A DNA stretch of 64,000 nucleotides, from assembly GCA_003550325.1 (NCBI GenBank), contig QKWP01000026.1, positions 706,655-770,654 on the forward strand, given 5' to 3'. Shown here in pieces: positions 10,431-22,190 of this stretch. Below the pieces are notes generated by a model, which saw nothing but the letters and a program-made list of their open reading frames with translations, did not search any database and was not told where the DNA came from. The DNA is from Gigaspora rosea (taxonomy: Eukaryota > Glomeromycota > Glomeromycetes > Diversisporales > Gigasporaceae). A program made the position numbers and the translations under genes. How positions within the stretch are numbered: the stretch's first letter is position 1; each line of letters opens with the position of its first letter.

Positions 10431-11688
10431 CTATGAATACATACTTTTGTTGAACTGGCTTTCCTGTCTCCAATACATGTAACCTCTTGATATTCATCGT
10501 TTAGCATATAATTATGGCTATTTAATCCCATATTAGTTCTATGCAAAAGAAAAATATCATGACATTCATTCCAGGGCTCTTGTCATCAGAAGATACGTCA
10601 CATACAAAATGCTGCACAGTCCAGTTATCGTTATGATCATTTAAAGCAGACATGAAACTGTTGAGGAGAGATGTTTTAAAATTATCATCAATCATTCAAT
10701 GTAATAAAAAAAAAAAAAAAACAGAAATTTGATTACCTTCCTGTTGAGAAGTTATTGGGATAAATCTTCAATACTATTATGCTAGTGTAACTTTTGCCCA
10801 GTCCCATTATTCATGAGCGTTATTTTTCACCATAATTTACTGGTAAACCTTTTCCTTTATTGCCACCATATACTGGAGGAATTGGAGGATTAAGAACTTC
10901 CGGCATTGTCCATGATTCGTAATCATTTGCACGACGGTCTACTGCATATGCCTTTAAAAAGAATAAAAATTGACGTATATCATAAAGCAAATTATTGTGA
11001 AGACATGTTATTGACGACTGCATTAAAGATTGCTGTCATACAGCATCCTACTCAATAATTATAAACATAATACAGTATATTTGTGTATTTAAAATAATAC
11101 AAACCCAATATTGTTTTGATCCTCCTGTATATCTTTTAAGTGAGCTTGATAAAAGTTTTCCAGTATCAATATGACGTAAAGTGATTACTGATCCATATTT
11201 AACTACTCGTTTATATTGAAATAGAAAATTTTGAAGGTTTATAAAAACTTCATTAATACTTTGAGATTCTGCAATCTTTAGACTAAAGGTGTCTGTAAAT
11301 AATTTAATAGGTAAAATTTTTAGGATAGATTGGTTTAGTCGTTTAAGATCAAAAATTTCTGCATCAGATAACAATTGCCGTAATTCAGTGATAAAGTCTT
11401 GTACATTAGTTAATATGTAAATTGTAAAGTTAAGAGTTTTTGTTCTGAATTTGGTTTGAAAATTTTAAATGAAGGATCTGCTTTAAGGAATTTAATAAGC
11501 TGTGAAAATTTTGAAATTTGAATATCTTTATCACTATATATTGAACGACTAATATTTAAGAGTGCAATATTAATTGCTTCTTGTTCTGATGGTGCCCCTC
11601 TATAAAAGGATATAACAAATTTAAAGTTACGAACCCAAGCATCTGGATGGCAAGAACCATTGCATTCCGGGAAAGTTAAGAAACTCAT
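10431..11688 (-). pseudogene. MIR-domain protein, copy A (frameshifted)
   Basis: The minus-strand frame starts MSFLTFPECNGSCHPDAW (Met at 11,688). It continues through a largely helical region with a capsid/gag-like feel, then VKYGSVITLRHIDTGKLLSS (about 11,190-11,135), a clear MIR motif. MIR domains occur in protein O-mannosyltransferases, SDF2 and IP3/ryanodine receptors. A GT-AG intron (10,952-11,104) follows. Further MIR-like pieces are NDHNDNWTVQHFVCDVSSDD (about 10,640-10,580) and a final LNSHNYM-type block ending at the TAG at 10,431. Breaks: one base lost near 11,413 (copy C keeps the frame there), and damage in the second MIR repeat near 10,800. Family assignment is good; the N-terminal gag-like reading is inference. 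Role in the cell unknown. Confidence 0.7.
10952..11104 (-). other. Intron 1 of MIR copy A
   Basis: The donor GTTTGTATT and acceptor TTTTTAAAG on the minus strand join ...GGSKQYW to AYAVDRRANDYES. The same intron position is kept in copies C and E; in E it holds a 1.07-kb insertion. Confidence 0.65.
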
Positions 11689-11689
11689 T

Positions 11690-12100
11690 AAGAATAACTA
11701 GTTGATATAAGACTGAAATAACATATCGTACGTATGGTTTACTAAAGACTTGTATTTCTATTACAGATTTTACAGGTTTGGCCTTTTGTAACTTGTGCGT
11801 ACGTACGTACGGTACAAGAAGTCTAAAAACCACAATTATACCTTTTGGAAACAAATAAATGAAGTGTGTGTGTGAATACTTTATTGAAGTCAAAAATTTA
11901 AGAAATATTGGATTTAGTGTGCTATCTGGTTATCTGCTTGGCGTAATCTGCAAACTATAATCAAGTTACCGGTATACATTAAAAATTAAATTATCGGCTT
12001 CAATAAAGTTAGGAAAATAGACTAATTCGTTGTTTTATATTTTGGCTCTATAAGGTATAATAGCTGTTTTTAAATATATACATTATAAGTTATTAATTAC
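11690..12100. promoter_or_regulatory. Upstream region of MIR copy A
   Basis: It is conserved in copies C (45,994-46,115), E (60,569-60,700) and the fusion at 32,255-32,400. It contains a short (CGTA)n tract (about 11,798-11,815) just upstream of the conserved block 'acagattttacag.tttg'. A minus-strand frame runs through it (to 11,893) and is partly kept in copy C. I read it as upstream DNA or an upstream frame rather than as an exon. Confidence 0.4.
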
Positions 12101-12104
12101 TGCA

Positions 12105-12240
12105 CATTATTGGGCAAAAATTGGAGAATGACAGTAATGTGGAAAATGATCACGTGTCACTCTGTGCATGTGGAGCCAATCATTTGTCAAATTACCGTTT
12201 GGTGTTATCTGGCAATTTATGATCATGATCCGTAAAGAAG
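12105..12240. repeat. CACGTG-bearing dispersed repeat (copy 1 of 3)
   Basis: It begins ATTGGGCAAAAATTG, carries 'atgatcacgtgt' in the middle, then 'tgttatctggcaatttatgatca'. Related copies are at 60,790-60,900 (same orientation) and 33,340-33,478 (inverted). Confidence 0.6.
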
Positions 12241-13740
12241 CAATTCAAAAAATTAAACAAGATTATGCAATAGAACTAGATTTACTATTAAAAAATATGT
12301 AATATTTATAGAAAGTAACTATTTAGCAGAAACCTAAATTTCTTAATGTGCAGTAACTGTATAGTAACTATATAGTAATTATATAGTCACTATTGAATTT
12401 AATAGCTGATAGTAACTATTTATTTGTTACTATGCAAAATAAAAAATAAATTTTATTAATATTAGGGTTAGGATTAAGAACTAGAATAGGGTATAACATA
12501 GTTTATGCCAAAATTTTACAAAGAATTTGTTTTCTTAGAGTTCAAAGATTGTTTCTTAAGCAAAATTTTAAAATATAATAATTTTTGTTTTTTTCTTTAT
12601 GTTTATTGTACAAAAAATAATCTGTATGCTGCATTAATTTTATATTTTTTTTGGTTTTTCTATTTAATTTGTCCGCATTGTTCAACACCCCATGTACATA
12701 TTGAAATACTCTATTTTATATTATATATACTTGATTAATATTATTTTTAATAATTAAGAGTAAATTTATTCATCGCCTCATGCGATATGACTTATATGTT
12801 GCTCTCTCAATCGAATTTCAAGATCAGGTGTAATGTTACATGATCAAAAAATTCAAAATAAATGTTCATTTTGTCAAAATTCATCATTGAGTATATAAAA
12901 CTACTCTTAGGATTCTAACAAAAAAATTTCTTGCAAAATTTTACTATAAAACTCTCTTTCACCCATACACACAATCTATAACCTACTCTACCCTAACGAA
13001 TGAAAAAAATAGTTATTTTAATTGTTTTGAATTTATGTCACACCTGATTTTATGATCTGTGGCAGGTGCAACAACATAGTACATGCAATATATACAGTAA
13101 ATTATTTCTTTAAAATATTACTAAAATTTGTAAATATAGAAATAAAAACAAAATCTGGATCAATTATTAGTTTATTATTTTCTAATAATGATAAAGATAT
13201 AAGAAGAAGCAATTATTCAATTGCAGTAAGTAAAAATAAAATATTTAATTATTTTTATAAGGATTTTATAAAATACTACTATAGAGATATATTGCAATTT
13301 CTAATAAACCAATTAGAATACAGAATCAGATATAAAATGAAATTGAATCAATTATAATTTTTTTTAAAAATGCCTCTAATGTAAAATTTTACCTATGAAA
13401 CCATCTCTTTTGCTCTAGCAAAAAAATTCTTTATTCTATTTTGGGTTAGAATCTCTTGCTAAAATATGCTACTCTAACCCTAACCTAACTTTCACTTTAA
13501 CTCAAACTAATAAATTGATTTATTGTTTTAATTTCATATTACACCAGATCTTATAGCATGCAATTATTGCAATGATGTACAGTATTTTACTAAATTCTTT
13601 TATAATTATTATAGACAAAATCTCTTGTCAATAAAATGCATATTGTCCAAAAGCATCTGTGTTTTGAAGAAAAAGAAATTTTGATCAAATTTTATATTAC
13701 TTTACTTATAAATATAAAAATAAAATATATTTATTAGCTT
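12241..13740 (+). repeat. Far upstream part of MIR unit, with weak ORFs
   Basis: The region aligns with 61,640-62,840 plus 63,634-63,670. It holds two frames of doubtful value. One (12,505-12,738) is Phe/Tyr/Ile-rich and related to one at 61,967-62,194. The other (13,052-13,357) is lysine- and asparagine-rich; its equivalent near 62,250-62,475 is broken by stops. The conservation is at DNA level and shows no clear coding bias, so I do not call genes. Short 'ccctaac'-type tracts near 13,480 are not telomeric arrays. Confidence 0.5.
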
Positions 13741-13917
13741 ATATACATTGGATAAAAAATATTAAATATCAAAAAATCATACAAAAATATTTTATTATTA
13801 ATATAATTGCTATTAAATATTGTGTGAATTTTTTAAAATAGAAAAAACAAATATTTAATCATAGATAAAAAAATTAAATAATATTTTAAAAATTTAATAA
13901 ATATAAATTTATTATAT

Positions 13918-14305
13918 AGGAGTTAAATATGCGTCGCACCCCTGTGTTGTGCTTATATGTTGCCTCTTAATGATTGACCAATAAAAATTTCAAGTCAGAT
14001 ATAACGTAGCACAATCAGGATGATTAAAACAAACAGTCATTTTAACAAAATTGCCTATAACTTAAAATTTACATATGAAATTATTCTTCACTCTCTAACA
14101 AAAAAAATTTCTTGTAAAATTTTAGTATAAAAACTAATCTCACCCCTAACTCTACCTAACCTAACCCAACCCTAACCCTAACTAACTAAAAACCCAGTTT
14201 ATTTATTTATGCAATGTATTTATTATGTAATAATGATCATTTAACCAATCAAATAGAAAGGTGATGTATAAGCACATCGCAAGTGGCGACGCATAGATTT
14301 ATCCT
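13918..14305. mobile_element. 388-bp inverted-repeat element
   Basis: The left end AGGAGTTAAATATGCGTCGC pairs with the complement of the right end, AGGATAAATCTATGCGTCGC. The pairing continues inward through 'tgtgcttata'. ATTATAT flanks both ends (13,911-13,917; 14,306-14,312). A related but partial sequence occurs near 12,770-12,840. No coding content. Confidence 0.65.
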
Positions 14306-14309
14306 ATTA

Positions 14310-14757
14310 TATTTATAAATATTTTATAATATACTTGGCTCATTATCTGGTCAAGGCAATATTTGCTAAATTTGAAAAAATTTTTAAGTATGTTTACATT
14401 CTAATTATTTTGTTTTTAAAAATTAAACCTGTAATTTTATATGTAAATAAAAATAAAAATCATATGCCAAGTTTTTTTTAACAAATAATATATATGAGAA
14501 CTTTATATAACATGAATTTAAAATCAGATTATTCCTTAGTATTTTAGAATATATTTTATTAATAAAATTTTATAAATTTAAATCAGATTACTTCCTGTAA
14601 TATTTTAAAATATATTTATTATAAAAATTTTCAAATTTTATTAATATAAATATAAAATTGGGTTATTTTTTATAGCATTTCCAGAATATATTTATTATTA
14701 AAATTTTTTAATTTTAATATAAATATAAAATTGGATTACATTTCCAGAATATATTTA
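14310..14757. repeat. AT-rich short repeat array, left part
   Basis: Units of roughly 85-95 bp share 'aaatcagatta', 'gaatatatttattatta' and 'aaattttctaatttt'. The array resumes at 25,634-25,680 and 28,320-28,520, showing that the block 14,758-25,625 was inserted into it. A related stretch also precedes TLDc copy 3 (about 50,680-50,770). Confidence 0.6.
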
Positions 14758-16380
14758 GGGTACTGCTATTTACACCATGGTTTTTGCTATTTGTACCATG
14801 GATTTCATATAACATTAGAGCATCAATCAACCTTTTCTATTTGCACCATGGTATAGTTACACGAAAATTGAAAATTTTTTTTTGCACCCCTACATGTTGT
14901 TAATCTACAAAAAAAGGTGAGTTTTTATTGGTACAACATGAAATAGTTCAAGGTTACACAAAATTGCAAAAATCTGGCCCGCATTATGTTAAGGCCTTAA
15001 AAAATTAGGGTAAGGGTTGGCCTGCATTATAAATTAGGGTTAGGGTTGGCCTGCATTATAAAATTAGGTTAGCAGACCTACTAGATTAGGTTACCAAAAT
15101 AAGACTTGTGTAACATTACATGACATTAATAGTGCAAATAAGGGGGCTTCCAGAAATTACGTAATATTTTGTTACTAATAAATTTCAAAATTTTATCCCA
15201 CCCACCCACACCTGATACTCTATTAGCCAATCAAATTTTATATTTTTTAAAATTTATTTATATGTTTTAATTTATAAAATTGATAATAACTATTGCTCTA
15301 CTGGACCAATTTAGATGATTTAACTACCAATATGTTCGTCATGCTGAGATGATTCTAACAAGCCCAAAATTGTTAAAATCCAATCACAGGATCCCAAGAT
15401 AATCCAACTTTTGTATAATTTTAATAGTGATTTTTTAGAATTACTAAGTAAATTTTTTTAATTTTAAATAACTATTGATCTACTGGCCCGTTTTGGATAA
15501 TTTAACAACCAAAATGTTTGTCTCAGTGAGACAATTCTAACAAGCCCAAAATCACTAAATCCCAATTACTGGATCCCAAGATCGATAAAGATTTGTATTG
15601 TTAGACAATCATTTAATCAAATTTAATTAAATAATTATCAAACAATACAAATCCTTATCGATCTTGAGATCTAGTAATTGGAATTTAGCGATTTTGGGCT
15701 TGTTAGAATCGTCACACTGAAACAAACATTTTGGTAGTTAAATCATCCAAAACGGGCTAGTGGATCAAAAGGTATTCAATATTAAAGAAATTTACTTAGT
15801 AATTCTAAAAAAAATCACTATTAAAATTACACAAAAGTCAAAAAATTCTCTCCGCTGATCCTCACGACCAATTCCGAGTGGAAACAAAAATCCAAGCTAG
15901 AGCGATAATGACAATAGAAAATAGCTATTTGGTGTATAAGATTATTTGTGGAGAACAAAAAGATAGATAGGGTTTATTAGAAGCATTTATTTATCTGACT
16001 AACTGGAAGTCACAAAAAGGAGACTTTTAAAACTTTTTGTAACGGAAAATAAAATTTTTGTTTTCCTTTGCATTAATTGGGGAATCAGCCTAGACCCGGA
16101 ACTGCAGATCTTTGTGAACACGTAAACAAATAAACAAACAATTAAAAATACAATAGTAAGTGCCAAGTAAACAAACAAATTTGGCGGAATACATACAAAA
16201 CGGTTTATAAACACAACAAACACGTGGAAAAGTAAAACGTGATAAGTAAACAAGATATAATAGAAGTAGATCTAACAAGAACTAGATAATCAATAACCAA
16301 GATTAAGGAAAAGCCAATATACCAAAATAAGAAGTATCAAAGCAAGTACAGATCAGCATGGAGTAGTTTGAAAAGTATAA

Positions 16381-17557
16381 ATATATCTTTAAAAAAGAAG
16401 AAAGCAAAATTGTTAAGGCTTTAACAGAACAAAGAAATATCGTATTGGAGAGAGATAAATTTGTAGCAGAATTTTTGGGAATAGAATATCCAGAAGTGGT
16501 TCTGATAGTTAGAAGAATATCAGAAATAGCAGAATGGAAGGCACTAGGTAGAAAGACGAAGGAGGAAAAAGAAAATAGAAATAGTCTAGTAGAAGAAGGA
16601 AAGCAGAAAGAAGAGATGATAGCTATGTTGAGTAAGAAAATTGCAATAGGAATCCAAGAGGAAGGAACATCAGATTATGGTATTAGAGAAATTGAGGAAC
16701 GAGTTACAGGAATATTGGAGTGCTCGATAAATAATGAACATTTAGCATACTTCAACGGGGAAAAAAAACTGTCAGGAAGAAAGAATACTGTAACTAAACC
16801 AATACAAGAAGAGATAGCTGAAACCAAAGATGTAAATAAAGAAGAAGAGGAAAGAAGGCCAATAATAGAAGCACCAAGCAGGGAATGTTACAGAGATTAT
16901 GTATTATGGGATATCCCACAATACTGTACAGCTTAAGAAATAAATTTGGCAGTCAAAAAATTTGGGAAAGTTGAAATTAAAAGATGGGTTAAAAGAGCAA
17001 AAGTGAAGTCAGCTATTGTCAAGATACAATTCCATGGGCCAGAGGAAGAAAAGATGTTAGAATCAAGTTGGTCAATTCCAATCGTAGCAGGAAAACTAAC
17101 AAGAATTTAAAAAGAAGAAGATGGTTTTCTAACAGTTAAAGAAAGAGCACAGTGGAAGGCAGTAGTAACAAACGTACCCCAATACGCACAAGAAGTATTA
17201 CTATTGAGACAGTTAAGAAAATTTAATGCAAAGACGGTATTCATTCCTGTTAATAGTAATGGGAATCCAAAGACGTCGGCTATTGTATATTTTGAAAATG
17301 GTGACGATAAGGAAAAAGCAATGGAGAGTAGAGCATCGTATTTCAATACATATTTATATTGGAAGCAAGAGGAGAAGTACTGTATCGGTCAAAGAAGTGA
17401 AGACACGAGAGACGGAAAAGAAAAGGTACTAGCAGAAGCAGACCAAAGAACAAGAAGGCAACATAAAGAAATCAAGAACATGGAGAAATTTGGAAAACAA
17501 GACAGGAAAAGATGGGAAGAACAGGGGAGAAAAATGATAATAGAGATGAAAAGATAA
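16381..17557 (+). pseudogene. LINE ORF1, first (duplicated) copy
   Basis: The frame is open from about 16,385, with a Met in line at 16,445... in the annotated frame, and runs through IAEWKALGRKTKEEKENR-type charged sequence to a TAA at 16,934. It continues in the same frame with LAVKKFGKVEIKRWVKRAKV to a second stop near 17,108, then to 17,557. The C-terminal half contains an RRM-like pattern, VVTNVP followed by SAIVYFENGDD, suited to the RNA-binding role of LINE ORF1 proteins. It differs from the second copy by only a few bases; one change makes the 17,108 stop and another a stop near 18,038 in ORF2. An upstream TAG near 16,362 separates a short extra N-terminal piece. Confidence 0.6.
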
Positions 17558-18088
17558 ACACATTACAGAGAAGAACGATAGGAAAATGGAAAGAAAGGAT
17601 GAGAGAAGAAACAGAAGAGGAGAACACGATGTTATCAAGTCAAAAGTTATTAGAAGAGATACTTAAAAGATTAGTAAGACTCGAGGAAAGGGATAGTATA
17701 GGGGTAACTCTATGTCACTCCTAAGATTGTTGCCATGGGCATCCCAATGGACAAAGACAGGCCAGTGGGCTGTCTAAACGAAGAACAGAGGAGGAGGAAG
17801 GTGGTAGAAGTAAAGGAAAGAGAAGATGTAAAGAACAATATAAGAAGAAAATTATTAATATGGTTAAAGATAAACGTAAAATGGAATTTAGAATAGCATG
17901 TCATAACATTAATGGGCTGAAAAATCAGAATAGTTATAGGATGGAAGCATTATTGGATTGGGCAGAAGAAGAGGAAATTAGTGTAGTCGGGATTGTAGAG
18001 ACAAACATTTCAAATAAGGAGGCAAAGTGGCTGGTTTAAAAAGATAAACAGTATCTGAGTTTTTGGGCAGATGCAGATGCTAAGAAAA
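16481..18088 (+). repeat. Tandem duplication inside the LINE, unit 1
   Basis: 1,608 bp, nearly identical to 18,090-19,697, offset 1,609. The joint is a single N at 18,089. I noticed about four base differences (for example near 17,108, 18,030 and 18,038). Either a real duplication or an assembly joint. Confidence 0.9.
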
Positions 18089-18089
18089 N

Positions 18090-19697
18090 ATAGAATATCC
18101 AGAAGTGGTTCTGATAGTTAGAAGAATATCAGAAATAGCAGAATGGAAGGCACTAGGTAGAAAGACGAAGGAGGAAAAAGAAAATAGAAATAGTCTAGTA
18201 GAAGAAGGAAAGCAGAAAGAAGAGATGATAGCTATGTTGAGTAAGAAAATTGCAATAGGAATCCAAGAGGAAGGAACATCAGATTATGGTATTAGAGAAA
18301 TTGAGGAACGAGTTACAGGAATATTGGAGTGCTCGATAAATAATGAACATTTAGCATACTTCAACGGGGAAAAAAAACTGTCAGGAAGAAAGAATACTGT
18401 AACTAAACCAATACAAGAAGAGATAGCTGAAACCAAAGATGTAAATAAAGAAGAAGAGGAAAGAAGGCCAATAATAGAAGCACCAAGCAGGGAATGTTAC
18501 AGAGATTATGTATTATGGGATATCCCACAATACTGTACAGCTTAAGAAATAAATTTGGCAGTCAAAAAATTTGGGAAAGTTGAAATTAAAAGATGGGTTA
18601 AAAGAGCAAAAGTGAAGTCAGCTATTGTCAAGATACAATTCCATGGGCCAGAGGAAGAAAAGATGTTAGAATCAAGTTGGTCAATTCCAATCGTAGCAGG
18701 AAAACTAACAAGAATTTTAAAAGAAGAAGATGGTTTTCTAACAGTTAAAGAAAGAGCACAGTGGAAGGCAGTAGTAACAAACGTACCCCAATACGCACAA
18801 GAAGTATTACTATTGAGACAGTTAAGAAAATTTAATGCAAAGACGGTATTCATTCCTGTTAATAGTAATGGGAATCCAAAGACGTCGGCTATTGTATATT
18901 TTGAAAATGGTGACGATAAGGAAAAAGCAATGGAGAGTAGAGCATCGTATTTCAATACATATTTATATTGGAAGCAAGAGGAGAAGTACTGTATCGGTCA
19001 AAGAAGTGAAGACACGAGAGACGGAAAAGAAAAGGTACTAGCAGAAGCAGACCAAAGAACAAGAAGGCAACATAAAGAAATCAAGAACATGGAGAAATTT
19101 GGAAAACAAGACAGGAAAAGATGGGAAGAACAGGGGAGAAAAATGATAATAGAGATGAAAAGATAAACACATTACAGAGAAGAACGATAGGAAAATGGAA
19201 AGAAAGGATGAGAGAAGAAACAGAAGAGGAGAACACGATGTTATCAAGTCAAAAGTTATTAGAAGAGATACTTAAAAGATTAGTAAGACTCGAGGAAAGG
19301 GATAGTATAGGGGTAACTCTATGTCACTCCTAAGATTGTTGCCATGGGCATCCCAATGGACAAAGACAGGCCAGTGGGCTGTCTAAACGAAGAACAGAGG
19401 AGGAGGAAGGTGGTAGAAGTAAAGGAAAGAGAAGATGTAAAGAACAATATAAGAAGAAAATTATTAATATGGTTAAAGATAAACGTAAAATGGAATTTAG
19501 AATAGCATGTCATAACATTAATGGGCTGAAAAATCAGAATAGTTATAGGATGGAAGCATTATTGGATTGGGCAGAAGAAGAGGAAATTAGTGTAGTCGGG
19601 ATTGTAGAGACAAACATTTCAAATAAGGAGGCAAAGTGGCTAGTTGAAAAAGATAAACAGTATCTGAGTTTTTGGGCAGATGCAGATGCTAAGAAAA
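18090..19697 (+). repeat. Tandem duplication inside the LINE, unit 2
   Basis: Second unit of the 1,608-bp duplication. It keeps the frame at the two places where unit 1 has stops, and it is the unit that runs on into the rest of ORF2. Confidence 0.9.
18105..19166 (+). pseudogene. LINE ORF1, second copy (one nonsense codon)
   Basis: Two open stretches in one frame (to 18,545, then 18,555-19,166) are separated by a TAA at 18,543 that is also present in unit 1. The N-terminal half is charged and helical. The C-terminal half (from about 18,750) has the RRM-like pattern VVTNVP ... SAIVYFENG and ends in a Lys/Glu-rich tail, consistent with RNA binding and self-association. A second frame (19,121-19,333) continues with a coiled-coil-like KLLEEILKRLVRLEERD, suggesting that a frameshift clipped the true C-terminus. 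The codon before the TAA suggests an original Gln. Confidence 0.6.
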
Positions 19698-20734
19698 AGA
19701 AAGAATCAGGTATTGGAGTATTAATAAGGAAAGATTGGGGTATACACGTTGCAAAGCCCCGAGCAATTACAGAGTACATAATGGAAATATCGCTATTGTT
19801 TAGGCAATTAGAGATAGTGATCATTATTGTATATATCCCTCCAAACGACAAAGAACAAACCAAAAACATACAGCAATATATAGTGAAACGATATATACAG
19901 AGAAAACCAGTGACACAATTTATTATATTAGGGGATTTTAATCACGTATTAGATGAAGTATTGGATCGGTTTGGAGGGGAAGAATGGGCAGGAAAAAAAC
20001 AGCTACCATTATACCGATAGTTAGAGAATTAAAATTTTTACGATACATTTAGGGAGCTAAATCCAAACAAGATAGCATATACTTGGTCAAGGAATGAAAG
20101 TAAATCAAGAATTGATATGATATGGACATCTGGCAATTTGTTAAATGGGCTTAAGAAGGCAGAAATACAAGAAGCTGATTGTATAACAGGCAGTGATCAC
20201 GAATTCGTATTAGCGGAGATAGAACTAAGTGAGTTTTTAAAAATAAACACTGCGGCTCGTAACAGAAAGAAGAAGTACGTGAGAAAGGTGTACGAGTATG
20301 GGAAGGCGAGAAGAGAAGATTGGGAAAGTTTCAGATCAGACCTGCAACAAACAATCGAGAAAAAACCAAGTATAAAATATTTAGAAGGGCAGGAAGCATC
20401 CTATGATAGTAAACAGCTAATAAATAAAGTGTGGGATGCAATTTCAAATAGTATAATATATGCCGCAAATAAAAACATCCTATATAAAAAGATATCCAAT
20501 ACTGTAGCAAGCAAAAGTGCTAAGAAGTTACGATTACAGTTGCACCAAGAAGTAATAGAAATCAGCAAACTTGTAAGGATACTGAGGAAATATAAAGATT
20601 CATATATAGAGAGAGATGTGCAGGAAAAAATTAATTGGACAATACAAGGGATAAATGAGAGATTAGGAACTTTAATTCCACACGTAGGAAGTATAGTTAA
20701 GGACGAACACGTGGAAGATATGAAAGGGTGGTAG
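19469..20734 (+). pseudogene. LINE ORF2: APE-type endonuclease region
   Basis: It starts near the Met at 19,469. Endonuclease landmarks come in order: CHNINGLK, VGIVETNIS (catalytic Glu), VYIPPND, FIILGDFNHVLD (19,921-19,956), then after stops near 20,018-20,050, SRIDMIWTS (20,106-20,132) and TGSDHEFV (20,188-20,211) with the catalytic Asp-His. The enzyme nicks target DNA to prime reverse transcription. The stretch after it (to 20,734) is the linker before the polymerase, ending in a TAG after KGW. The endonuclease residues look intact; the protein is interrupted. Confidence 0.75.
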
Positions 20735-22190
20735 AAGCTAATCAAGGCAAGATGGATAGAAGAACAGGAACAAGAAAAAAGGTTGAAGATCGAAGAGGCA
20801 GTTGATGCACGGTGTGCAAAAATCGTCAATGAACAAGGGAAAATGTTGGCGAGTCTGTTAGAAAAACCTTTTAAAAATGTACAAATTGACAGGCTGTTGA
20901 TTGAAAAGGATAAAGAGTGCAGACTAGATAGTGATGTAGATGGAGTATTATTGGAGACAAAAGAACACTTTCAGAGGCAATTTAGGAAAAGGCATGTAAA
21001 TAAGGAATTATTAAAGAGAAAATGGAAAAAGTATACAAGCCACAAGATTATGTCAAGGAGGAGTGGTACATCGGGCTCGAAAAAGAAATTACCGAAGGCG
21101 AATGGGACCAGATGCTTAAAGGAATTAAAACGGCGACAGCACTAGGAGTGTCCAACATAAGTTACATTTTGCTCAAAAATGGGGGTAAGGAGACGCAAGA
21201 AATTTTCAGGCGGTTTGCAACTTTATGTTGGAGTAAAGGAGATGTACCAGATAAATGGAAAATCGCACAATTGTATGCGATACCAAAGGATACAGACTGG
21301 GGATTAAGCCTTAGCAACGTAAGACCAATAGCCTTGTTAGAGACCTTCAGGAAGTGTATTACAAAAATCATAACGAATAGATTAACAAAGATTATAAAGG
21401 AAATTGATATTCTGAAAGGTCAAAATTTTGCTGCACTTCTGGGTTGTTCGACAGAAGAGCCGGTGCAGATAATAAATGCATTGATGGAAGATGCGAAAGA
21501 AAAGAACAAGAAAATGTGGATAGTATTTCAAAATTTGCGGAAAGCATACGACTCGGTATCTTTGGAAATGCTACAATTAGTATTAAGAAGAATAAAGGTC
21601 CCAGAAAAAACAATTGGCTTTGTATTAAGTATGTTCCATAAAACAACAAATGTGCGTGATAACGAAAGAAGGTTTAACAAGTCCTTTTGTGGCAGAAGAC
21701 GGAATAGATCAGGGAGAGGTTCTGTCTCCATTGATGTGGAGAGTATTTTATGATCCGTTACTGTGTAAAGTACAAGAAGAAGAAGGACTTGGGTATATTG
21801 CAGAAGTTAAAATTCCGGTAGATAGTGAAAAGGTACATGGTGCGTAGAAAGAGTAAGACAAGTTGCGATAGCGTATGCCGATGATACAATATGGTTAGGG
21901 AAGAGTAAAGAAGAAATGGAGTCAATTCTAGCAATTGCAAATAAATTTTTTGTAATCAATGACATACAGCTAAATGAGAGCAAATGCAAGCTTTTGGTGA
22001 TGAATAAAAGAAAGAAAGAGGAAAGCGAAGATATTCAAATTAATAAGATAGTTATCAAGGCAGCAAAAAAGAATACAGTTGTTAGAATGTTAGGAATTTG
22101 GTTGAATGGAAGACTAAAAGAGTCGCTAGTTAAAGATAAAGCGAAAGAGATAATAAGACAAACAGCCCTAACCTTAAGATAGAAGAAAAT
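20735..22190 (+). pseudogene. LINE ORF2: reverse transcriptase region
   Basis: Several frames together give a polymerase. They contain TALGVSNISYILLK, DVPDKWKIAQLYAIPK and NVRPIALLETFRKCITKII. Motif A reads FQNLRKAYDSV (about 21,526-21,558), followed by GIDQGEVLSPLMW (about 21,702-21,740) and motif C YADD in AYADDTIWLG (about 21,870-21,900). In related LINEs motif A has Asp where this copy has Asn, so one of the metal-binding aspartates is lost. Frameshifts lie near 21,020, 21,650, 21,845 and 22,185. Confidence 0.75.

Noticed and set aside
11627-11893. Minus-strand frame overlapping the MIR start, partly kept in copy C
   Set aside because: Overlaps the MIR start in another frame; explained by DNA-level conservation. 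An upstream ORF role is possible but unsupported.
14140-14185. Runs like 'cctaacccaaccctaaccctaac'
   Set aside because: Two or three units only, inside a MITE and not at a sequence end; similar short tracts recur at 13,480 and 15,005. Not a telomere.
17107-20829. Minus-strand frames within the LINE
   Set aside because: Antisense shadows of the Lys/Glu-rich plus-strand ORFs; appear as Ser/Phe/Leu-rich sequences without motifs.
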